This document shows positions 17,346 through 26,258 of a stretch of DNA of 26,798 bases, one piece after another. This DNA comes from CAYUPI01 sp964446585. Lineage in GTDB: Bacteria > Verrucomicrobiota > Verrucomicrobiia > Limisphaerales > UBA8199. The notes under the pieces were generated by a model. It searched no databases and was not told the origin of the DNA. It was given only the letters and a program-made list of their open reading frames with translations. The position numbers and the translations under genes are program-made. The first letter of the stretch is position 1. Each line of letters starts with the position of its first letter. Where the stretch lies: NCBI GenBank assembly GCA_964446585.1, contig CAYUPI010000070.1, forward strand, positions 1 through 26,798. Reading direction: 5' to 3'.

Positions 17346-18581
17346 ATGAAAGAAATTGAACGAGCACTGCGCGAAAAGATCGGGCTGGACGCGGCTTCCA
17401 TCGGCTCGACGCTGATCCAGCGCAGTGTCCGCATGCGGATGAAAAGTCACGGACTGAAGGGGGTCGAGGAGTACGCACGGCTGTTGGCGACTTCCGAGGC
17501 AGCGTGGGTGGAGCTGGTCGAAGCGGTAGTGGTGGCTGAAACGTGGTTCTTCCGCGATCGTGAGCCGTTCGCCGCCCTGGCGCGGCTAGTGGTGGAGCGA
17601 TGGCTGCCGGCAAATGCCGCCGGCAAAGTGCGCTTGTTGAGCCTGCCGTGTTCCTCGGGAGAAGAGCCCTATTCGCTGGCGATGACGCTGCTGGATGCCG
17701 GTGTCTCCGCCGATCGCTTTGTCATCGATGCCGTCGATATCAGCGCCCGGGCGCTGGCGCGCGCGGCGCGAGCTACTTATGGCAAAAATTCATTTCGCGG
17801 CAAAGACCTCGATTATCGCGGGCGGCATTTTCGTGCCACCCGCGAAGGCTACATGCTCAGCCCTGCCATTCGCCGATGTGTGCGCTTCAACCATGGCAAC
17901 CTGCTGAGCGAGGATTTTCGCACACCGCATAGAACCTACGAATTCATCTTTTGCCGCAACCTGCTCATCTACTTCGATCGTGCCACACAGGAACGGGCAC
18001 TGCGCAAGCTCGCGAGCTTGCTCGCGCCCGACGGCGCGCTCTTCGTCGGTCCCGCTGAACTGCCGCTCACCCTCGAGCAAGGTTTTGTCTCGGCTGACAT
18101 CCCGATGGCCTTTGCGTGTCGCAGAAACACGAACGGAGTCGGCCACCCAGGCCACCGGCCGCGACCAGGCAAGACTACGAAACTCTCTCTGCTCACGCCG
18201 GCACCGCAGCCAGATGCCGCTCCAGCCTCGCCTCGGCATGGAACCCCAAGCGTTCGGCCAGCCTCCAATGTCAACAAGCGAACGGATCTGGAAGAAGCCC
18301 GGCGACTGGCCGACGCAGGGCGCCTGCAGGAAGCGGCGGCGATTTGTGAAGCGCATTTGCGCGAATCCGGCGCCTCGGCGCAGGCCTATTATCTGATGGG
18401 CCTGCTGCGTGACGCGTTAGCGGATGCCAGCGCAGCGGAGTACTATCGCAAGGCCCTGTACCTGGAGCCGAACCATTACGAAAGCCTGGTGCAATTGGCG
18501 GTTTGGTCGCAGAAGAACGGCGACACCGCGCGCGCCAAGAGCCTCAGGAGCCGAGCACAACGATTGAAACCCGCGACCTGA
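17346..18581 (+). CDS. wspC: CheR methyltransferase with C-terminal TPR (WspC-like)
   Basis: This 411-residue protein has a CheR all-alpha N-terminal region (1-75, ending AETWFFRDREPF) and an S-adenosylmethionine-binding methyltransferase domain (VRLLSLPCSSGEEPYSLAM at 95-113, VIDAVDISARAL, FIFCRNLLIYF at 201-210). A low-complexity linker (about 260-305) leads to TPR-like helices at about 310-410 (AQAYYLMGLLRDALADASAA, ALYLEPNHYESLVQLA). It would methylate glutamates of the WspA-like receptor. The N-terminal wording IERALREKIGLDAASIG resembles WspC. Start choice: an upstream open frame exists back to 17211 but contains no ATG or GTG. Confidence 0.93.
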   Translation: MKEIERALREKIGLDAASIGSTLIQRSVRMRMKSHGLKGVEEYARLLATSEAAWVELVEAVVVAETWFFRDREPFAALARLVVERWLPANAAGKVRLLSLPCSSGEEPYSLAMTLLDAGVSADRFVIDAVDISARALARAARATYGKNSFRGKDLDYRGRHFRATREGYMLSPAIRRCVRFNHGNLLSEDFRTPHRTYEFIFCRNLLIYFDRATQERALRKLASLLAPDGALFVGPAELPLTLEQGFVSADIPMAFACRRNTNGVGHPGHRPRPGKTTKLSLLTPAPQPDAAPASPRHGTPSVRPASNVNKRTDLEEARRLADAGRLQEAAAICEAHLRESGASAQAYYLMGLLRDALADASAAEYYRKALYLEPNHYESLVQLAVWSQKNGDTARAKSLRSRAQRLKPAT

Positions 18582-18591
18582 TATTTGAGCT

Positions 18592-19320
18592 GTGGAAACT
18601 CGTCTGCCATCGCCAGCCGCCGCGGCGCTCCTCCGTCCCGAAACTGAGACGCCGGCCAGTACTGCCGTCGGCAATTACGTGTGCTGGAATCAGATCGGCG
18701 TCTACGGCAATGGCAGTTGCCCTGAGTTGCGGGAATTTGTTCATTGCCGCAACTGCCCGGTTTATTCTCGCGCCGGAGTCGAGTTGTTAAACCGGGCATT
18801 GCCGCCGGAATATCGCCGGGAATGGACCGAGCATTTTGCGCGCGAAAAAAGGCTCGCCGCGCCCGCCAAAACCTCGGCGCTGCTTTTCCGGATCGGCGAT
18901 GAGTGGCTGGCTCTGCCGACCAAAGCGTTCGAGGAAGTGGCCGAGCGGCGGCTGATCCATTCGTTGCCGCACCGTCGGCAGGGAATGGTCCTGGGCCTGG
19001 CGAACGTCCGCGGCGAACTGGTCGTCTGCGTGTCACTCGGGCGATTGCTGGGCATCGAGAAAATTGCGCCCCGCAAAACGCTCCGTACGGTCTATGACCG
19101 CCTGCTCGTCGCCAACTGGGACGGACAGCGGCTGGCCTTTCCCGTGGACGAAGTCCATGGCATTTACCGTTTCGAGCCTCACCAGCTCAAGTCCCCGCCG
19201 GCGACGATTTCCCTGTCGAACCAGACCTGCACACGCGGGATTTTGCACTGGCAGGAGCGAACCGTCGGGTATCTCGATACGGAAGTGTTGTTTTCCACCC
19301 TGAACCGGAGCCTGACGTGA
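18592..19320 (+). CDS. wspD: CheW-like coupling protein with N-terminal Cys cluster (WspD-like)
   Basis: This 242-residue protein starts at a GTG 10 bases after the CheR stop. A distinctive N-terminal module YVCWNQIGVYGNGSCPELRE continues to FVHCRNCPVYSR, with Cys31, Cys43, His51, Cys52 and Cys55. This module is a hallmark of WspD. The four Cys could bind a metal or a cluster, which is inference. Residues about 93-235 form a CheW domain (SALLFRIGDEWLALPTKAFE, GMVLGLANVRGELVVCVSLG). It is a second adaptor between receptor and kinase. Its stop overlaps the CheA start as GTGA. Confidence 0.92.
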   Translation: METRLPSPAAAALLRPETETPASTAVGNYVCWNQIGVYGNGSCPELREFVHCRNCPVYSRAGVELLNRALPPEYRREWTEHFAREKRLAAPAKTSALLFRIGDEWLALPTKAFEEVAERRLIHSLPHRRQGMVLGLANVRGELVVCVSLGRLLGIEKIAPRKTLRTVYDRLLVANWDGQRLAFPVDEVHGIYRFEPHQLKSPPATISLSNQTCTRGILHWQERTVGYLDTEVLFSTLNRSLT

Positions 19321-21650
19321 ACCCGAAAAAGCTGGATGATCTGAGCAATTTCTCGATGCTCGAGCTCTTTCGCGTCGAGGCGGAAAATCAGGCCGCGGTG
19401 ATGACGAATGGCTTGCTCGAACTGGAGCGCGGCTCGGCACCGGCCGGCCTTCTGGAAACACTCATGCGCGCGGCGCATTCGTTGAAAGGCGCCGCACGAA
19501 TCGTCAATCTTCAGCCCGCCGTGACCATCGCCCACGCCATGGAGGATTGTTTCGTCGCCGCGCAGCACGGCAAAATCATCTTGCGACAGGCGGAGATCGA
19601 CGTGCTGTTTCGCGGCGTGGACTTGTTGCTGCACATTTCCAAACGAACGGAGGCGGACATCGGCCAATGGGAAACCGAGCACGCGGCGGAAGTCCGCGAG
19701 TTGATCGAGGGGCTTCGCAAGATGACGACGGATCCCAAGCCGTCGGCGTCTCCTTCGAGCAAACCGGCCGCCAATCCGGCCCCCGCAGCACCCGTGCTTG
19801 CTCCGGTCAAGGCCGCAGAGTCAGCGCCCGCTGTGGCGCCTGCCGTCGCAGTCGCTCCCGAAGCGACGCGCGCGCCCGCGCCGGCGCGCAAAGCGGAAAG
19901 CGCGGAGCGTGTCCTGCGCCTCACCGCGGAGAGCCTGAACCGCCTGCTCGGTTTGGCGGGCGAGTCGTTGGTCGAATCGCGATGGCTCAGGCCGTTCGCC
20001 GACTCCTTGCAACGGCTCAAACGGCACCAGATCGAGCTGTCCGAAAAAGTGGATGAACTTCGCGACGCCTTCAACGGAGAAACGCTGTCCGACCGCGCAA
20101 ACGTCCCGTTGGCCGAGCTCACGCAACGGGTCAAGGATTGCCAGCAATTCCTGGCTGAACGTCTCGAAGAGTTGGATCGCTTCGACCGCCGCTCGGCCCA
20201 TCTCTCACATCGGCTTTATCTCGAGGTTCTGCGGACGCGAATGCGGCCCTTCGGAGATGGCGTGAGCCGGTTCCCGCGCATGGTGCGGGATTTGGCGCGG
20301 TCGCTCGGCAAAGAAATGCGATTGGAAATCGCCGGCGAAAACACTCAAGTGGACCGGGACATCCTCGAGCGGCTGGAAACACCTCTGGCGCATCTGTTGC
20401 GCAATGCAGTCGATCACGGCTGCGAAACACCGGAGAAACGCCGCAGCGCCGGCAAACCCGCCGAAGGCCTCATCCAACTCGAAGCCCGGCACAGCGCCGG
20501 CATGTTGCTGCTGACGATCACCGACGACGGCGCCGGCGTGGACCCGGAGCGCGTCCGCACCGCCGTCGTCGAAAAGAAACTCACCACGCCAGCGGTGGCC
20601 CAGAAACTCACCGAGTCCGAGCTGTTGCAATTCCTGTTTCTGCCCGGATTCAGTCTCAAGACCAACGTTACGGAGATTTCTGGTCGTGGCGTCGGCCTGG
20701 ACGTGGTTCAAAACATGGTCAAAAACGTGCGCGGGTCCATTCGGGCCAGCACGCAACCGGGCCGGGGGATGCGCTTCCAACTGCAGTTGCCCTTGACGCT
20801 CTCGGTCCTGCGCACGTTGCTGGTCGAAATCGCCGGCGAGCCGTACGCCATCCCGCTTTCGCAGATCACACGAACATTGAAACTGCCGCGTGAGAAGATC
20901 GAGTCCCTCGAGGGGCGTCACCATTTTCGACTCGGTGAGCAGCCGGTCGGTTTGCTCGCCGCTCAGCAGGTGCTGGATTGCGGACAGCCAAAGCCCGCCG
21001 GCCACGAACTGCCCATCGTCGTGCTCGGCGACCGGCAGAGCCGCTACGGTCTGGTCGTGGACGCGTTTCTCGGCGAGCGCGAGCTGGTCGTGCAACCCCT
21101 CGACGGCCGACTGGGCAAGGTCAAGGACATCAGCGCCGCCGCCCTGATGGAGGATGGCTCGCCGGTGTTGATCGTGGACGTGGACGACATGGTGCGCTCG
21201 ATCGAGAAACTGGTGACTGGTGGAATGCTGGCGCCGGTGCAACGCGAGGGCCCCGAGGCCGGGGAACGCAAACAAAAACGCGTGCTGGCGGTGGACGATT
21301 CGCTGACCGTGCGCGAGCTCGAGCGCAAGCTCCTGGCCGGCCGCGGTTATGCCGCGGATGTGGCCGTGGACGGCATGGACGGGTGGAACGCCGTTCGCAC
21401 GGGCCACTACGACCTGGTCATCACGGACGTGGATATGCCGCGCATGGATGGAATCGAGCTGGCCACGTTGATTAAGAGGGATCCACTGCTCAAATCACTC
21501 CCCGTCATGATTGTTTCCTACAAAGATCGCGACGAAGACCGCCTGCGCGGCCTGGAAGCGGGAGCAGATTATTACTTGACAAAAGGCAGCTTTCATGACG
21601 AAACACTCCTTCAAGCCGTTGTGGACCTGATCGGCGAACCCGATTCATGA
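19317..21650 (+). CDS. wspE: CheA-REC hybrid chemosensory kinase (WspE-like)
   Basis: This 777-residue protein has an HPt domain with phospho-His54 (MRAAHSLKGAARIVN) and a Pro/Ala-rich linker (about 140-200). A dimerisation helix pair follows, then an HATPase with Asn363 in LLRNAVDHG, TDDGAGV and GRGVGLDVV, a CheW-like regulatory domain (about 500-640), and a C-terminal receiver (about 655-777) with Asp704 in LVITDVDMPRMDG. No CheY-binding P2 domain is apparent. The GTG start at 19317 overlaps the upstream stop. In the Wsp system WspE phosphorylates the output regulator and WspF. Here the expected targets are the downstream CheB and the WspR-like receiver of the hybrid kinase. Confidence 0.95.
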   Translation: MNPKKLDDLSNFSMLELFRVEAENQAAVMTNGLLELERGSAPAGLLETLMRAAHSLKGAARIVNLQPAVTIAHAMEDCFVAAQHGKIILRQAEIDVLFRGVDLLLHISKRTEADIGQWETEHAAEVRELIEGLRKMTTDPKPSASPSSKPAANPAPAAPVLAPVKAAESAPAVAPAVAVAPEATRAPAPARKAESAERVLRLTAESLNRLLGLAGESLVESRWLRPFADSLQRLKRHQIELSEKVDELRDAFNGETLSDRANVPLAELTQRVKDCQQFLAERLEELDRFDRRSAHLSHRLYLEVLRTRMRPFGDGVSRFPRMVRDLARSLGKEMRLEIAGENTQVDRDILERLETPLAHLLRNAVDHGCETPEKRRSAGKPAEGLIQLEARHSAGMLLLTITDDGAGVDPERVRTAVVEKKLTTPAVAQKLTESELLQFLFLPGFSLKTNVTEISGRGVGLDVVQNMVKNVRGSIRASTQPGRGMRFQLQLPLTLSVLRTLLVEIAGEPYAIPLSQITRTLKLPREKIESLEGRHHFRLGEQPVGLLAAQQVLDCGQPKPAGHELPIVVLGDRQSRYGLVVDAFLGERELVVQPLDGRLGKVKDISAAALMEDGSPVLIVDVDDMVRSIEKLVTGGMLAPVQREGPEAGERKQKRVLAVDDSLTVRELERKLLAGRGYAADVAVDGMDGWNAVRTGHYDLVITDVDMPRMDGIELATLIKRDPLLKSLPVMIVSYKDRDEDRLRGLEAGADYYLTKGSFHDETLLQAVVDLIGEPDS

Positions 21651-22681
21651 GGATTGCCATCGTCAATGATGTCCTGCTGGCCGTCGAAGCGATGCGACGC
21701 CTCATTGCCGGCGCGCCGGGACATCAGGTGGCCTGGATCGCCCGCGACGGCGCTGAAGCCGTCGAGCGCTGCGCCGAAGACACCCCAGATCTGATCCTGA
21801 TGGATTTGATCATGCCCAAAATGGACGGGGTTGAAGCGACGCGGCAAATCATGGCCCGCACGCCCTGCGCAATCGTTGTGGTCACGGCCAATGTCAGCAG
21901 CTCGTCCTCGCTCGTGTTCGATGCGCTCGGGGCTGGAGCGCTTGACGCGGTCAATACGCCGGTGCTGGATACCAGCGGCGCCTCGGAAGGCGCCCGCGCC
22001 CTGCTGGCCAAGATTGAAACGATCCGCAAATTGATCGGTGGCGGCGCGCGCAAGCAGTTCACTGCCGCCAACCACGTGGCGCGTCCGGCGGCACACGGCG
22101 AAGGGCTCCTGGTCGCGATTGGGGCCTCGGCCGGCGGGCCGGCAGCCCTGGCGAAGGTGCTTGGAGACCTGCCCGCCGAATTTGCCGCGCCGCTCGTGAT
22201 CGTGCAGCACGTCGATGTGCTGTTCGCCCAGGGGCTGGCCGACTGGCTGGCTGACCACACTCACCTGCAGATTCGTCTGGCCCGCGAAGGCGACCGGCCG
22301 GTACCGGGGACAGCGCTGCTGGCCGGAGGCGAGGATCACCTGGTGTTCGCCAGCCCAACTCGACTTGCCTACACTCGGGATCCGGTGGATTATACTTACC
22401 GGCCTTCAGTGGATGTTTTTTTCAAGAGTGCGAATCGGCATTGGCCGGGAGACATCATCGGCGTTGTTCTCACCGGCATGGGGCGGGACGGGGCCGAGGG
22501 GCTGCTGGCTTTGCGCCACAGCGGCCATCAGACGATCGCGCAGGACCGCGCTAGCAGCGCAGTCTATGGCATGCCCAAGGCTGCCGCCGAATTGGACGCC
22601 GCGAGCGAGATTTTGGGCCTAGATAGAATCGGGCCGCGGCTGATGAACCTTTTGACACAGACGGCCAAAGCAAATGCCTGA
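21647..22681 (+). CDS. wspF: CheB protein-glutamate methylesterase (WspF-like)
   Basis: This 344-residue protein has a receiver domain with Asp53 (LILMDLIMPKMDGVEATRQI), a linker, and a CheB methylesterase domain with a catalytic triad readable as Ser161 (GASAGGP), His188 (VIVQHVD) and Asp281 (TGMGRDGAEG). The start MRIAIVND and the run MARTPCAIVVVT are typical of WspF rather than of flagellar CheB. It would demethylate or deamidate the receptor and reset the pathway. The ATG at 21647 overlaps the stop of the CheA gene as ATGA. Its 3' end overlaps the hybrid kinase gene by 8 bases. Confidence 0.95.
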   Translation: MRIAIVNDVLLAVEAMRRLIAGAPGHQVAWIARDGAEAVERCAEDTPDLILMDLIMPKMDGVEATRQIMARTPCAIVVVTANVSSSSSLVFDALGAGALDAVNTPVLDTSGASEGARALLAKIETIRKLIGGGARKQFTAANHVARPAAHGEGLLVAIGASAGGPAALAKVLGDLPAEFAAPLVIVQHVDVLFAQGLADWLADHTHLQIRLAREGDRPVPGTALLAGGEDHLVFASPTRLAYTRDPVDYTYRPSVDVFFKSANRHWPGDIIGVVLTGMGRDGAEGLLALRHSGHQTIAQDRASSAVYGMPKAAAELDAASEILGLDRIGPRLMNLLTQTAKANA

Positions 22682-25214
22682 CGAACGGAGCCATTTCCAG
22701 CCGCCGTCCGGCGCGGATCGCTCGGGGCATCCGCCGGACTACCACGTCATGGTGCTGCTGGTCGATGATCAGGCCATGGTCTGCGAAGCCGTTCGGCGCG
22801 CGTTGGCCAATCAACCCGACATCGATCTCCATTACTGTTCCGATGCGCGCGAGGCCATTCCTTTGGCCAACCAAATCAAACCCACGGTGATCCTCCAAGA
22901 CCTGGTCATGCCCGGCATCGACGGACTGACGCTCGTCAGTCAGTTTCGCGCCAATCCGGCGACCAAGGATACCCCGATCATCGTGCTTTCCACGAATGAA
23001 AATCCGCAAGTGAAAGGCCAGGCCTTTGCCATGGGCGCCAACGATTATCTGGTCAAACTCCCTGACAAGATCGAAATCGCGGCGCGCATTCGCTATCACT
23101 CGAAGGCTTACCTCAACCTGGTCCAGCGCGATGCCGCTTACCGGGCGCTGCGCGAAAGCCAGCAGCAACTCATCGAGAGCAATTCAGCCCTGATCTCGCT
23201 CAACCAGAAACTCGAAGAAGCCACCCTCGCCAAGTCCGAGTTCCTGGCCAACATGAGCCACGAAATCCGCACACCAATGAATGGCGTCATCGGCATGACC
23301 GCCCTGTTGCTCGACACGGAATTGACCGACGAGCAACGCGAGTATGTGGAAGCCACCCGGAGTAGTGCCGACGCCCTCCTCACGATCATCAACGACATTC
23401 TGGATTTTTCCAAAATCGAATCGGGCAAACTCGAGTTGGAACGTCATCCCTTCGAGTTGCACACCTGCATCGAAGAAGCGCTCGATTTGCTGGCGCCCAA
23501 GGCTGCCGAGAAGCACCTCGATCTGGCTTATTTTGTCGAAGACGCCATCCCGAAGATTTTGGTCAGCGACGTCACCCGGCTGCGGCAAATCCTGGTGAAT
23601 TTGATCGGCAACGCGGTGAAATTCACGCACCAGGGCGAAGTGGTCATCGAGGTGACACCGGCGGCGCGAGGCGCTCGCATCCTCGAAGCCGGCCACGAAC
23701 ATGATACGGATTTCATCCGGCACCCGGAGCAGTGGTTGCTTCATTTCTCGGTGCGCGACACGGGGATCGGGATTCCATTGGACCGACAGAGCCGCCTCTT
23801 CAAGTCCTTTCAGCAGGTCGATGCCTCGACGACGCGCCATTACGGCGGGACGGGCCTGGGCCTGGCCATCTGCAAGCGGCTCGCCGAGTTGATGGGTGGA
23901 AAAATCTGGGTGGAAAGCGCTGCCGGCAAAGGCGCTACTTTCCATTTTACCATTTTGGCCACCGCCGCCGCTGCCACCTCGCCGCCCTCGTGGCAAAGCG
24001 CCCAGCCGCAATTGGCTGGTCGGCGTCTGCTCCTGATTGAGGACAATGCGACCAATCGGCGCATTATCAAACATCGCGCGGAACAATGGGGGATGGTGGT
24101 GGAGCAGGCGGTCAACAGCCGGGACGCCCTGCGGTTCCTGGCGCAGAGTCCGCCGTTCCAGGCCGCGATTGTCGATCTGCAATTGCCTGACATGGAAGGC
24201 ATGGCTCTGGCCGAGGAAATTCGCCGGCAGCCTCAAGGCCACCAACTGCCGATGCTGCTATTCTCATCGGTGCGGCCGCGCGCCGAAGATAACCGGCCCG
24301 CCCAGGCGAACATCGCCGGTTTCGTCCACAAACCGGTTCGGCCCGCTCAACTGCTGGATGCCCTTTGCCGTGCCATGAGCATCCAATTGCAGCGCGAAAA
24401 AAAGGCCCCCAGCGCGCCCTCGCTCGACACCGCTTTTGCCCGACGCCTGCCTTTGCGACTGCTGCTCGCCGACGATAATCCGATCAACCAAAAGGTCGGC
24501 TTGAGTGTGCTCAACAAATTGGGTTACCGCGCCGACGTGGCCCAGAACGGCCTGGAAGTCCTCAAAGCGCTCGAGCAAAAGGCGTACGACATCCTCTTCC
24601 TGGATGTGCAGATGCCGGAAATGGATGGCCTCGAAACCGCGCGAAAAATCGGCGAGCGTTGGCCGCCCGAGAAGCGCCCGCGCATCATTGCCATGACCGG
24701 CAATGCATTGATGGGCGACCGCGAAAAATGTCTGCGCGCCGGAATGGATGATTACATCTCCAAACCGGTTCGCATCGGCGAGCTCCAGGCGGCCCTCGAA
24801 CGCTGGGGGCCGGTACGCGGCCGCACATCGGAAACGACATTCTTCAGCCGCCAGAAACTGCCTCCGGTTGATGCCTTGCTCGATCAAACGATCATCGCCG
24901 AGCTGCGCGAGATGCCGCCCTCCGATGGCATCAGTATGCTTCAGGAACTGATCGATCTCTTCCTCGATGGCGCGCCTCAGCGCATCGCCCAGATCGGCCG
25001 GGCCATCGACGATCCGCCCAACCTTGCCTTCTACGCGCACGCGCTCAAAAGCATGAGCCTCAACCTCGGCGCCAAACGCATCGTCGAAATCACTCAGCAA
25101 CTCGAGGAAATGGGCCGCGCCGGAAATGTCGCTGACGCCCGGCCCTTGCTCAAGGAACTCGAATCGACCTTCAGCCAGACCAAGGCCCACCTTTTGCCCC
25201 TGCGCGATCACTGA
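22674..25214 (+). CDS. Hybrid histidine kinase: WspR-type REC, HisKA, HATPase, REC, REC, HPt
   Basis: Domains of this 846-residue soluble protein run as follows. Receiver 1 (about 25-145) has Asp76 in NQIKPTVILQDLVMPG. The helical linker YRALRESQQQL (156-166) follows. HisKA has His196 in FLANMSHEIRTPMNG. HATPase_c has LVNLIGNAVKFT, DTGIGI and GGTGLGLAICKRLAELMGG. Receiver 2 has Asp501 in AAIVDLQLPDMEG. Receiver 3 has Asp644 in ILFLDVQMPEMDG. HPt has His789 in FYAHALKSMSLNLGAKRI. Receiver 1 plus linker closely resembles the N-terminal half of WspR, but no GGDEF domain follows. There is no membrane segment, so input probably comes from the CheA-like kinase. The gene overlaps the CheB gene by 8 bases. 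The final phosphoacceptor after HPt is not encoded in the window. Confidence 0.95.
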   Translation: MPDERSHFQPPSGADRSGHPPDYHVMVLLVDDQAMVCEAVRRALANQPDIDLHYCSDAREAIPLANQIKPTVILQDLVMPGIDGLTLVSQFRANPATKDTPIIVLSTNENPQVKGQAFAMGANDYLVKLPDKIEIAARIRYHSKAYLNLVQRDAAYRALRESQQQLIESNSALISLNQKLEEATLAKSEFLANMSHEIRTPMNGVIGMTALLLDTELTDEQREYVEATRSSADALLTIINDILDFSKIESGKLELERHPFELHTCIEEALDLLAPKAAEKHLDLAYFVEDAIPKILVSDVTRLRQILVNLIGNAVKFTHQGEVVIEVTPAARGARILEAGHEHDTDFIRHPEQWLLHFSVRDTGIGIPLDRQSRLFKSFQQVDASTTRHYGGTGLGLAICKRLAELMGGKIWVESAAGKGATFHFTILATAAAATSPPSWQSAQPQLAGRRLLLIEDNATNRRIIKHRAEQWGMVVEQAVNSRDALRFLAQSPPFQAAIVDLQLPDMEGMALAEEIRRQPQGHQLPMLLFSSVRPRAEDNRPAQANIAGFVHKPVRPAQLLDALCRAMSIQLQREKKAPSAPSLDTAFARRLPLRLLLADDNPINQKVGLSVLNKLGYRADVAQNGLEVLKALEQKAYDILFLDVQMPEMDGLETARKIGERWPPEKRPRIIAMTGNALMGDREKCLRAGMDDYISKPVRIGELQAALERWGPVRGRTSETTFFSRQKLPPVDALLDQTIIAELREMPPSDGISMLQELIDLFLDGAPQRIAQIGRAIDDPPNLAFYAHALKSMSLNLGAKRIVEITQQLEEMGRAGNVADARPLLKELESTFSQTKAHLLPLRDH

Positions 25215-25220
25215 GTCTTC

Positions 25221-25240
25221 GCGAACCGAGCGGTATTCGC
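25221..25240. terminator. Small hairpin after the hybrid kinase gene
   Basis: GCGAA and TTCGC pair around an inner CCG/CGG stem, seven bases after the stop codon. No T-run follows, so it is at best a weak or factor-dependent 3' end signal. Confidence 0.25.
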
Positions 25241-25304
25241 TTGCCATCCGAAGCCCGGCGCGGCATTTCGATCACGCTCACGATTGTGAACCTCAGTTCA
25301 GATC

Positions 25305-26258
25305 ATGCCCATCAAACCTGACCGGCTCAGTCCTGGCGACACCGTCGGAATCGTCGCGCCAGCCAGTGCGCCACCTGATCCTGAGAGTATCGACCGCGCG
25401 GTCGAAGCGCTGAAGGGATTTGGGTTCAAAACCAGCCTCGCGCCCAATCTAAGAAAGCGCTGGGGCTTTCTGGCCGGCAACGACCGCGAGCGCGCCGGCG
25501 ATCTCATGCGCATGTTCCAGGAAAGGAACGTAAGGGCCATCGTGTGCGTCCGTGGCGGTTACGGAACGGCCCGGCTCCTGCCTCTCCTCGACTACCCGGC
25601 AATTCGCGCGAACCCGAAGATATTCGTTGGATACAGCGACATCGCCTCGCTGCATTGCGCCCTGCTGGCGAAGGCCGATCTTGTTTCATTCCACGGGCCG
25701 ATGCTCAATTCCGATTTAGTCAACGCGCGCCTCCCGGATTTCACCCTGCGGAGCTTCCAAAGAACACTGCTGCATTCATCCCCCGCCGGCAGCATCTGCC
25801 AGGGTTACCGCGGCAAGACGGTATCTGTCCTGCGCCGCGGCATCGCCTCCGGTCAATTGGTGGGCGGAAATCTCTCAGTGCTGTGCACAACGCTGGGAAC
25901 GGAATATCAGCCTTCGTTCAAGCGCAAAATCCTGTTCTTCGAGGACCTGGACGAACCGCCCTATCGAATCGATCGGATGCTGACCCACTTGCTGAACGCG
26001 GGAGTGTTGCGGCAAGCAGCGGGTGTGGCGGTTGGCATCAACAAGAATTGCGTGGACCCAAGAGCCAGGCGGGCCAGGGAGTACCGGCAGACCGTGCTCG
26101 ACGTGCTCAAGGAACGGCTGCTGCCGCTCAAGGTGCCGGTCGTCGTCGGCTTGCCGTTCGGACATGTCCCCCATAACGCCACGCTTCCCATCGGCATTCG
26201 AGCGACGCTGGATGGCATCAACGGCGACCTGGTGATTACCGAGGCGGCTGTGAAATAG
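25305..26258 (+). CDS. S66 family LD-carboxypeptidase (LdcA/MccF-like)
   Basis: This 317-residue protein contains the family blocks in order: DTVGIVAPAS near the start, CVRGGYGTARLLPLLD, KIFVGYSDIASL with nucleophile Ser111, SFHGPML, the Glu-containing block FFEDLDEPPYRIDRML (213-226), and PFGHVPHNATLPIG with His287. These supply the Ser-Glu-His triad of S66 peptidases. Members cleave the terminal D-Ala of murein tetrapeptides during recycling (LdcA) or detoxify microcin C-type compounds (MccF). Which role applies cannot be decided here. No signal peptide was seen, so it is cytoplasmic. It lies 90 bases after the chemosensory operon and is probably a separate unit. Confidence 0.93.
   Translation: MPIKPDRLSPGDTVGIVAPASAPPDPESIDRAVEALKGFGFKTSLAPNLRKRWGFLAGNDRERAGDLMRMFQERNVRAIVCVRGGYGTARLLPLLDYPAIRANPKIFVGYSDIASLHCALLAKADLVSFHGPMLNSDLVNARLPDFTLRSFQRTLLHSSPAGSICQGYRGKTVSVLRRGIASGQLVGGNLSVLCTTLGTEYQPSFKRKILFFEDLDEPPYRIDRMLTHLLNAGVLRQAAGVAVGINKNCVDPRARRAREYRQTVLDVLKERLLPLKVPVVVGLPFGHVPHNATLPIGIRATLDGINGDLVITEAAVK

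Noticed and set aside
20205..21407. 400-residue minus-strand frame opposite the CheA-like gene
   Set aside because: His/Gln/Ala-rich shadow of a real coding frame with no domain; the plus strand shows all CheA motifs.
14964..22681. Ordinary flagellar chemotaxis operon
   Set aside because: There are no flagellar genes or stand-alone CheY, and gene order, the Cys-rich CheW and the CheR-TPR and CheA-REC architectures match Wsp instead.
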